Part shown: positions 41,249 through 48,550 of the stretch, one piece after another
Layout of the letters: each line of letters starts with the position of its first letter
How positions within the stretch are numbered: the stretch's first letter is position 1
Assembly: GCA_027575805.1 (NCBI GenBank)
Contig: JANBPU010000122.1
Coordinates: 1 to 48,550, forward strand
Length of the DNA: 48,550 nucleotides
Direction: 5' to 3'
From: Mycoemilia scoparia
Taxonomy: Eukaryota; Kickxellomycota; Kickxellomycetes; Kickxellales; Kickxellaceae
Program-made: the position numbers and the translations under genes
The notes under the pieces: generated by a model
What the model was told of the DNA's origin: nothing
The model's input: the letters and a program-made list of their open reading frames with translations, nothing else
The model's database searches: none

Positions 41249-43289
41249 GGTTTCGTGAGAGCATGATAAACATTCAATGCAAGGCTTCTAAAATACAAAG
41301 ACTAATCATTGTAATACCAGAGAAGCAATAATAAATGTGCTTGTTTTCATAATTAAAGAATAGGGCCAGATTGCAATTGGAATCAAATGTATTATATGAA
41401 GAAATATTTCCCCAGCTTTGATCATATTATGAATCGATTATAAAACAACTTATGTGGAGTCATTTTGACCAAAGCCTTGTGAATTCTGTCTATATTCTAA
41501 TGCATTCTTTGCAATAAAATCAAAACTTACGAAATTATTTGTATTGGTGATGACCAGCAACCAATAATTATCATTACAATACAATAAATCTGGATAGTAA
41601 TAATAATAAACATTACTTGAATGCGATGGAATTGACAAGACTTGAAATAGAAATGTGATGTCCATAACCAATTTGCTCATACTACCAATATGTGTCAGCC
41701 ACTCGAATAATCAAATTAAAATAAATCCAGGTTTTACAGTTTTTGTTGTTGTATATGTTAATTGCTATATATACAAATGAGTAGAGGCAGAGTTGGGCTA
41801 CATGCTCAGTGTAGTTGTCTTATGATCAGTAATCTGACTGAATGGATAAAATGTGCAATGAAAAGCAATAAAGGGAAAGTTAGTCGCGGCTATTAAATGA
41901 TGTTGCGAGAAAGTTACTTTTGATGTTGAAACTATGCATAATTTCTAGTGTGGGAAAAGTGAAGTGTGTATGTTATTATAACACTAAATAAATTAATGAG
42001 AATAAATCTACTAAGGAAAGATGACCATCCTGACCCATGCTCTGTATTTATAGATGTTCCCAATATTGTATGATGACTCCTACTATCAACGTAGTCTATG
42101 TGATGCTCTAATGTATCTTGGCCAATCAGTGTCCTGGGTGAACCAAAATATCAGATTGATGGCTTAGGCAGTAAGCTTTCTATGGAAAGCCTAAATAGCC
42201 GCAGCATGGTATATTTATCTCCACACATTATAGGCAATATCACAACACATGCAAGGTATGGATAGTGCAATGTGCAATTTGATTATGATCATTAATGTAT
42301 TTCAATATTATTAGACAAGCTTGTTTTTTAAAGCATTACCAACACATTTGTAGATAGTGGAAGCAAAGTAGCTATTGTGGGCCTACTTTATGCTGTGCAG
42401 TTAATATGTCTCCTGAGGAATAAAAATGGGATACTGAAAGAAACAACAAACTAAAAAGGAGGACCAAAACGAAGAGCTACTCAGAGAATTTTCCTTAACT
42501 AATAAAGGTGAGGCCGACTGGAAGGATGATTGACAATACAAATAGGAACTCAACTCCATGATTCCTGATTCTTAGGAAGCAGTAATGTTGTGTAACTGCC
42601 TTTGTGACTAGAAGGCAGTAAGTTTGGCTTATAAACCATACAGAATCACTACATTATATGAAGAGAACTTCAATTGGTAAAAAGGTTGGATTTGCTATGG
42701 AATCATTACACAGGACTTAGAACAACATACCACACGATGAATATTTGTAATTGCCTTAAAGGGGGCAAGCCATTAACAATCCTTTACTACAGGTATTTTG
42801 ATGGATCTCTGGGTATGATATCTCAGGCAGTGTATGAATGATATCCTATCAAAACTTGTTAGAATGCAGTCTGCATGCTGCTATTGGGATTTCCTGTGTG
42901 TGTTTATATATAAGGAGGGATACGGAAGCATGGGGGTGAATCGTCAGTAGCCTTATTTCTTTCCTTTCATAACAAATCCTTTACATATATGGCTATTATT
43001 CAATAATAATTACCTCAACCATTCCCCAATTCCATATAAACGCTGCAATGTTTATAATAAACCAAAACTTACTTTTCATAACTATCGAAACAAATTAATT
43101 GATCAATTTTATCATTAAATTGCTCAACCCTAGTCAATAGTTGTACTTTGGTCATTTACCAATTTCTATTCAGACTTCTTAGTCCATTAGCCCAGTTCTA
43201 AATATAAATATGACCTGTCATATCACATGCTTTGAATTCTTTAGTTTTCCTCTCCTTTGCAGTTTATATTCAATTATCACATATTCACG
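41249..43289. other. AT-rich spacer (2 kb), no gene supported
   Basis: Frames are short and AT-driven on both strands. A TATA-like AAATATAAATATG near 43200 precedes the 43290 frame. No MITE copy, tRNA or long repeat was seen. Confidence 0.55.
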
Positions 43290-43826
43290 ATGAAAATAAA
43301 CAACTGTCTCTGCTACCCTGCCATGACGAATAACTATGTTTTTGATACGGCAACAGAAACTAAATCAGAATCATCTACTTATATGCAGTTTCGACGGGAT
43401 TTCTTCAGAAGATCTCCGCCAACGCAAGAATCCCAGAGCTCAGTAGTATGTGGCAATTATGGTTTGAGTTCTGGGCTTGTTGAGACCAAAATACCTGTAA
43501 AAGAGTCAGAACCAAATAGAACATGTTCAGTTATGTATATTGCTGCTATCATTTTACACTACGGCAAAGTAGCTTCAAAGCAAAGTAGTAGCAGCAATTC
43601 TTCATTTGGCTGTCCTAGTCATTTTGCTCCGGAGCATGCATCTGACCAAGATATTGACTTGACTATGTCCGAATCCAATGCAGCTGGATCACCACGTCCT
43701 ACGACCCTGTTTCAGCATAATGGAAGTGCAACTCAAGCTACCAGCTCCAGTACCAGCTCCAGTACCATCTCCAGTTCTAACTCTGCTCCATGCAGTAGAA
43801 AAGCAAGTGCAACAAAGCCAAGGTAG
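43290..43826 (+). CDS. Uncertain gene or 5' exon: Ser-rich hypothetical protein
   Basis: An ATG at 43290 follows a pyrimidine-rich leader and a TATA-like box near 43200. It opens a frame of 178 residues with little low-level bias at first (MKINNCLCYPAMTNNYVFD) and a Ser/Thr/Ala-rich end (ATSSSTSSSTISSSNSAP) encoded by a 12-nt repeat (43741-43778). From about 43790 the +1 frame looks more protein-like (EKQVQQSQGSQKSNPKK, then TDDYCSPDDQAAQIQLLKEK) until a TGA at 43986. So a frameshift or an intron I cannot place may exist. Not recognised. Confidence 0.3.
   Translation: MKINNCLCYPAMTNNYVFDTATETKSESSTYMQFRRDFFRRSPPTQESQSSVVCGNYGLSSGLVETKIPVKESEPNRTCSVMYIAAIILHYGKVASKQSSSSNSSFGCPSHFAPEHASDQDIDLTMSESNAAGSPRPTTLFQHNGSATQATSSSTSSSTISSSNSAPCSRKASATKPR
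43741..43778. repeat. 12-bp minisatellite (three units)
   Basis: Three near-identical units of ACCAGCTCCAGT type in tandem, inside the Ser-rich frame. Repeat slippage here could explain the apparent change of frame. Confidence 0.6.
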
Positions 43827-44289
43827 TCAAAAAAGCAACCCCAAAAAAAGGTATGGGTGTAGTGACCACAATAGCACCATTAGTACTGATGACTATTGTT
43901 CACCAGATGATCAGGCTGCCCAAATCCAACTACTCAAAGAAAAAGAATGCATCTCCTATTACAAAAGTCTCTGTAAATGTGGGTGATCTGTATAAACCAT
44001 TTAATGAAAAACAATAACATCAACTACTAAACAAGGAGTAGTTGAGTAAGCAAATATGTATAAACTATATAAAACGTTTACAAAACAGCTCAAAAAACCA
44101 ATGATTGTGAGTTGGAATCATTTCACAAATAAAAGCATGTGGATAAGCACGTATTTGCAACTATAGATCTTGTCTTACATAGTGAGCATTCTAGATATAT
44201 TCCAGATGTCGATTCTATGATGCTATTTTGTTACTATAGTTTTTCTATATTGTATTCTGACCATTCTAATCTTGAAATGAAGAATTTTG

Positions 44290-44754
44290 GCAATCAAGCA
44301 GAGAAACCGGAGTCAACAGGGAAGGTTTCAAATTCTGGTCGGATTGGGTAAACTTTTGGCCTATTATGCCAAAAAGGATTGTTTTGATTCACGGCCTGAT
44401 ACTGGAAGTAACGGGAATGGCGACTGTAATCCTGGTAAAAACAAATATGCTTGGAAAAAGCTGAGAGAGACTATTTGCTGGCTCTTCCAAATTTGCTACT
44501 ATATATGTAAAGCAGCTGATTCTCCAGGTGCAACTGAATGTGCTTTGTTAATGATGGGAAAGCAAGCACTCGAACATGATGGTGCAGCGGCCAGTAAAAC
44601 ACCACAGCAAAAACAGTATGATCAAGATGCTGGCGCTATGGTAGATATTTTGGTGACACTTGTATCTCAACTGTTGGTTGTCAATATTCAGTTAGCTAGA
44701 GGAAAGGCTTTGCATTCTGATAATCACGAAAAAAATGGCCAACAAAGTAGTTGA
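44290..44754 (+). CDS. Uncertain 3' exon or gene fragment, unknown protein
   Basis: An open frame without ATG ending at TGA (44752-44754). It reads as convincing protein: YYAKKDCFDSRPDTGSNGNG, KKLRETICWLFQICYYICKA and MVDILVTLVSQLLVVNIQLA. It may be the last exon of the gene that begins at 43290, or a relic. The fragment has four Cys in the first two thirds and a hydrophobic helix near its end. No family recognised. Confidence 0.35.
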   Translation, partial: AIKQRNRSQQGRFQILVGLGKLLAYYAKKDCFDSRPDTGSNGNGDCNPGKNKYAWKKLRETICWLFQICYYICKAADSPGATECALLMMGKQALEHDGAAASKTPQQKQYDQDAGAMVDILVTLVSQLLVVNIQLARGKALHSDNHEKNGQQSS

Positions 44755-45056
44755 GTAATCCATTACGAGCTGGTCTTTATTTATATAGCTATCATTTTAT
44801 GGTAGTGGTAGATTGGTTCTTACATTTTATATTATATGAATATAATTCACATTGATAAAATCATTTGCAATGACAATTGTGAAAGGATATTATTAACAAA
44901 TTCACAAGATCTTGAACAAAAGCGAATCCTTGGATTTTGGGCATGAAAAGCTTGTTGCTACTACTAATTCCAGCCGAACTCCTTTGGAGGACGACATGGA
45001 GCTATTGCTAAATATACTGACAAGTTGCATTTGCATTTTTAACGCAAAATATACAT

Positions 45057-45190
45057 GGTGAGATTCAACTAGTGGTGAAAATGTGCGAAATAGGCAAGAG
45101 TGGTCCTGAGCTTTGACCCGGCCATCATCAACTTAATATCCAACCCCTGGAGACCCATTGGTCTAAGGCTTTGATCGATCTGACCATATA
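45057..45190 (+). repeat. Dispersed repeat, copy 2 (relative at 33866-34015)
   Basis: See 33866-34015. The best shared block is GAGACCCATTGGTCTAAGGC followed by TTTGATC. Confidence 0.45.
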
Positions 45191-45655
45191 GAGTAGAGCT
45201 GGGTGAAAAGAAGCTTGAAAAAATAAACCAACTTTAAGGCATTTGAGCAGGGATGTATTTATAACCATAATGAGGCTAGTAGTACAAATAAGAGACCGTC
45301 CCCTTAATGCTTGCTCAGAGATCAAAAAAGATAGGTTTGTTATTTATGAATGAAATATAAATAATTATTTAGTGTTATGTAAAAATGCTTTAACAGACAG
45401 TCAGTAGACCGATCAATAAATTAAATATTGCTTTTATGGGAGGTTATAAGCTATATTGATACATATTTATTATAAATGAGTTAAATATTATAATAGCAAC
45501 ATGAACTATAACGATGCTGAGATTGACACAGTTCTCAATTGCGATATCGAAGTGTAGTTTATAAATGTTAATTTGTATTTGCAAGTGATCATATTGAAAT
45601 ATCAAAAATGGTTATAGTTGGCATTTACTACTACCACTGACAAGTGTGTGGCCAT

Positions 45656-46291
45656 TCAGCGATATGTATCCATTATGTACTTGTCACCCTTGTCCAAGGT
45701 TTCGCATGCTAAATCGAGGGTACCACTGATATTATATTCATAGTGTCTAATTCCATGCTCAGAATTAAAGTCAAAAGCTATATTAGTCCCGAAATTTGTG
45801 CGTTTGAATCTCATAATTCGGATCATGTTTTTACCGCAATCACTTGCTAGTCTCGTAGTCATCTGTGATATGAAAAGCTTTGGTCGCTCTACTTCCTTCA
45901 TATGTTCTCCCCTGCCCTTCTTTAGGCACTCTAGGGGATTTTCGTACCTGTTGCACTCCAGGATCTTTGTATGGGCAGCTTCATCGTATTTGGCCATCAT
46001 GCTGTGGATTATCACATTGTCGTGGGTTATAATGCAATCATATCCTGGGATATCGTAATGCATTTCAATCCCTTTAATGCCCAGGTTGGATATAGTCGAA
46101 TATATTATTGGGGGTATCCCTGTATACTCTTGTGTACTCTGGGCTTGGCATTTCTTCTTATAATAGTCTGGTATACTTCTCATCATTCTATATGCAATTG
46201 TTTTATTTGTGCCACTTCTTGCTACAGACCTTGTTCTGGGCTTCTTCCTTGAGGGTTCAACTGTATTCAGTGCTGCTTTGGTTTTAGCCAT
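45656..46291 (-). CDS. Hypothetical protein, 211 aa, paralogue 2 of a duplicated pair
   Basis: ATG at 46291, ends at TGA (paralogue 1 ends at TAA). Same length and strand as 40386-41021, 5270 bp away, alignable without gaps over the whole CDS and about 120 nt of 3' flank. The basic N-terminus (EPSRKKPRTRSVARSG) and the central region are kept; the C-terminal 40 codons carry about 24 base differences, many changing residues (HYEYNISGTLD against RYGRAIRGTIR). The frame is intact in both copies, which argues that the protein is or was under selection. The upstream regions of the two copies do not match, so their promoters differ. Function unknown. Confidence 0.65.
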   Translation of the reverse strand: MAKTKAALNTVEPSRKKPRTRSVARSGTNKTIAYRMMRSIPDYYKKKCQAQSTQEYTGIPPIIYSTISNLGIKGIEMHYDIPGYDCIITHDNVIIHSMMAKYDEAAHTKILECNRYENPLECLKKGRGEHMKEVERPKLFISQMTTRLASDCGKNMIRIMRFKRTNFGTNIAFDFNSEHGIRHYEYNISGTLDLACETLDKGDKYIMDTYR

Positions 46292-47772
46292 TGTATCAGA
46301 AGTGGTCAATATGTAGGTTGTATATTTCAAGAATTGATATTATGAGTGTGACTCAAAAGAATTTGATAAAATGGTAGTATTGATGACTGATAAGTTTTAG
46401 GTAGAGAAAATTGCGAAAAGAAAATTTGTAGAGTAAAAAGGCTATTTCAACAGTTTTAGCACCACAGCTTCAAATAGCCTCAAGATGACATCTTTATGAC
46501 CACATGCCTAGCAATCAAATCAGATTGAATATTTTACAATTGCTTTATAAAATCAAGCAAAGTAATTATGTGGTCAAAGCTTCATTCAAATTTGACACAA
46601 GCTCTCAGGTCGAATATTATAAGGATTATCAGTTATTCCTTTGCCTCAATGTTATCAGTGTCACTGCTATATATAAAACTCTCAATAAAAATATAATGAT
46701 ATTGATCATTGATGTTTCTCTCAACAATATATTCAAACACAAATATGATTTAAACTGTGATTTCAGCAATATATTTGCTTCCTATTTAAAACATATGCAC
46801 ATTTCATTGGTATCATAGTTTTGACTACGATAAAACTGAAGGAGCTTTGTGATAAATTTAATGATTAGCATTCTCTTTTTGTTATACTCAACAATATTTT
46901 GACATCTGTGCAGCATTGGTGTTTTTTGTGAAAGTAAGGAACTAAATGGAAGGATCATGTTATGCATCAAATAATAACGTGACTCTTACATTGAGTTTTT
47001 TGTTGCTTACAAAAGTCAAGCATAATGTCAAGTAAAAAAAGTTTGTGGACTTTCTAAATCAAATGTTTATGGTTATTCCATAGAATAGTTCTGCTTTGTT
47101 TTTGCGGCAGTGTGATATTGAAAATGATTGATTCTAAAAGCTACACAAATAAATCTCTATTGAAACATATAATCATTCTCATTTGATTCATTAGCAATAT
47201 TGACATCAAAGGGTAATCAAAGTGATTTCTTACTTATTACTTTGGGAGTATTTACTGAAATGAAGATAGATGTCAAGTATATGGGCATGTAAACACATAT
47301 GATTAATCATTATCTATTCGATTCTGCCCTTAGAATAGCAATGGTAATAATTAAAGTTGATAAAGACTAAAATTTTAAAGACACATTTTGCTGCGACCAA
47401 ATAGTTTTAATAGATATACTAGCAGCATTAATGTCATTCAAAGATCAATGTGTCAAGTTTTTAAAGCATTGTAAAATAATTGAAATATAATATGCAATTA
47501 AAGTTTGGCATTAATAGTATTGTTGGAAGTATAGTTCTTTGAAATTGGATGCTTTGAAGCATCAATCAAACCTGTACAGTGATATTTTTATTCATTTCAA
47601 ATAGAGTCATTATTTTTTTTATTAATTTGAAAATGACTACATATTTACTATTTTAGTATATAAAATAGAGGATGTAATGTTGAACAAAATATATATAAAT
47701 ATAGAATAATCTGCTACCTTTGCTAGTCAAATCATTAAACAATTCTTCCCCAATTCATAACTTTATTTTAAA
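46292..47772. other. AT-rich spacer (1.5 kb), no gene supported
   Basis: A 104-codon plus-strand frame (46504-46818) starts with ATG but is AT-driven and has no recognisable sequence. A small inverted repeat (AGGCTATTT and AAATAGCCT) lies at about 46439-46480. A TATA-like TATATATAAATA near 47690 is the likely promoter of the gene at 47773. Confidence 0.5.
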
Positions 47773-48506
47773 ATGGCTACATGCAATCAACATGAGCTTA
47801 TCACTTATGACCCTAGCTGCAATTGCAGAAGGTTTTTTGATAATTTACATGGACCTGGGTTTTATAATAGTTATTTTGATCCTAACCCACATCCCAATAT
47901 TCGTGCCTTTTCTTTACAAAAGCCCTATAATTTAGAGAAAAATGAAATAATATTATTAAGAATGACATACCAACAGCTTACAACGACTAGAGGTCAGCTT
48001 GTTCCAAACAATAACTCAACCCATGCTTATAATGAAGTACGAAGATATCAAGAAGATGAGCGTTATTCATCTAATGCAGTAAAAGAGATAGCTAATATAG
48101 TATATCCATGGGGCCAGGGCTTTAGGATCAATTTTGAATACCATATAGATGCTGGAGATAAGGCTGGCTATGCAGATATAGCAGTAGTAAAGGATGGCGA
48201 AATTTATTGGGTGCATGAAAGCAAGCCTGCTTCTGCAAGAAATAATATTAATGACTTGCTATCTGCTTATTCACAAATATATATAGCCATTGCATCAGCC
48301 TTAAGGATAAATCAATCTTTGAAATCAATTCAAGGTTCTCTTAGTGTTTATACGTTGCTCCGTATAACGATATGCAGGAGATCCGAAGTAAGTATTTATT
48401 CCGACTGTATATATAAGATAAATGTATGTAATAAGACTACTTGTTGCACATTCTAACCACAATTTAGAATTATATTAACACACAGCAGATTTCGAGAAAT
48501 TATTAA
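47773..48506 (+). CDS. Putative PD-(D/E)XK nuclease-fold protein, 2 exons
   Basis: Exon 1 is 47773-48387 and exon 2 is 48468-48506, giving 217 aa. The 80-nt intron has a strong donor (GTAAGT), a CTAAC branch motif about 15 nt before the acceptor (AATTTAG), and keeps frame. The region around residues 131-151 reads AGYADIAVVKDGEIYWVHES followed by K. This is D-(hydrophobic)-x(n)-E-x-K, the core of the PD-(D/E)XK fold: D135 at a beta-strand start, E149 and K151 on the next strand. A helix with Q167 (SAYSQIYIAIASAL) follows where motif IV lies in this superfamily. The N-terminus is Asn/Tyr/Pro-rich with no signal peptide. Members include restriction-like nucleases, Crinkler-type effectors and transposon proteins; which of these applies is unknown. 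The exon-2 protein part is short (12 residues). Confidence 0.55.
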
Positions 48507-48550
48507 GCAACCTAAGCTCTATAGCTTGGTTGTATGTGTGCTCCTTTTTA

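Noticed and set aside
46504..46818. 104-codon plus-strand frame
   Set aside because: AT-driven composition, no recognisable sequence, no promoter or splice evidence.
1..48550. tRNA, rRNA and CRISPR search by eye
   Set aside because: No tRNA-like T-arm (GGTTCRANTCC) with a matching acceptor stem, no rRNA-like block and no regularly spaced direct repeats were found.

Overview
The window looks like nuclear DNA of an early-diverging filamentous fungus; a Mucoromycota-like lineage is my best guess, inferred from gene content rather than from any marker gene. The reasons are short spliceosomal introns (mostly 80-135 nt, several with a CTAAC branch motif before the acceptor), TATA boxes 75-130 nt upstream of start codons, AT-rich spacers, and typical fungal genes: a Pah1/Ned1-type lipin, a Yvc1-like vacuolar TRP channel, complex III subunit Qcr7, a mitochondrial PDK/BCKDK-type kinase, a 7TM receptor with a long cytoplasmic tail, and a MATA_HMG-type factor. 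No rRNA, tRNA or CRISPR was seen.

Left part (1-25.4 kb), mostly conventional genes. It holds the 3' part of an acidic repeat-rich protein (3-1067), a 55-residue micro-gene (1964-2131), a five-exon AMP-forming acyl-CoA synthetase-like gene on the minus strand (2562-4925, with one GC-AG intron), a 7TM receptor on the minus strand (7871-9793) whose reading frame stays open beyond its TAA, an LRR-like gene (12480-14276), five-exon lipin (15033-19170), three-exon QCR7 on the minus strand (19636-20418), and a single-exon TRP channel (22423-25434).

Middle (25.4-39.2 kb), TE-littered. It holds a protein with two HMG boxes (29226-30878), a small secreted His-rich protein (31720-32034, minus), a 51-residue secreted six-cysteine peptide with a defensin-like (CS-alpha-beta) cysteine spacing (35410-35565), a 5'-truncated dihydroorotate dehydrogenase pseudogene (36296-37400), and a mitochondrial PDK/BCKDK-type kinase (37846-39150). 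Scattered through this part is an unfamiliar MITE family of about 103 bp with terminal inverted repeat ATAATTTTTGAAGGGT; I count nine copies plus one fragment in the whole window, and two of them bracket the pseudogene.

Right part (39.2-48.55 kb), lineage-specific and AT-rich. It holds two tandemly oriented paralogues of 211 aa with no recognisable family (40386-41021 and 45656-46291), an unresolved or decaying gene between them (43290-44757), and a two-exon gene at the edge (47773-48506) with a PD-(D/E)XK-like D...ExK signature. The six-cysteine peptide, the 211-aa pair with mosaic divergence, and the nuclease-like gene are the best candidates for undescribed biology. No operon-like logic links the genes: lipin and the acyl-CoA synthetase-like protein belong to lipid metabolism, and Qcr7 and the kinase act in mitochondria.
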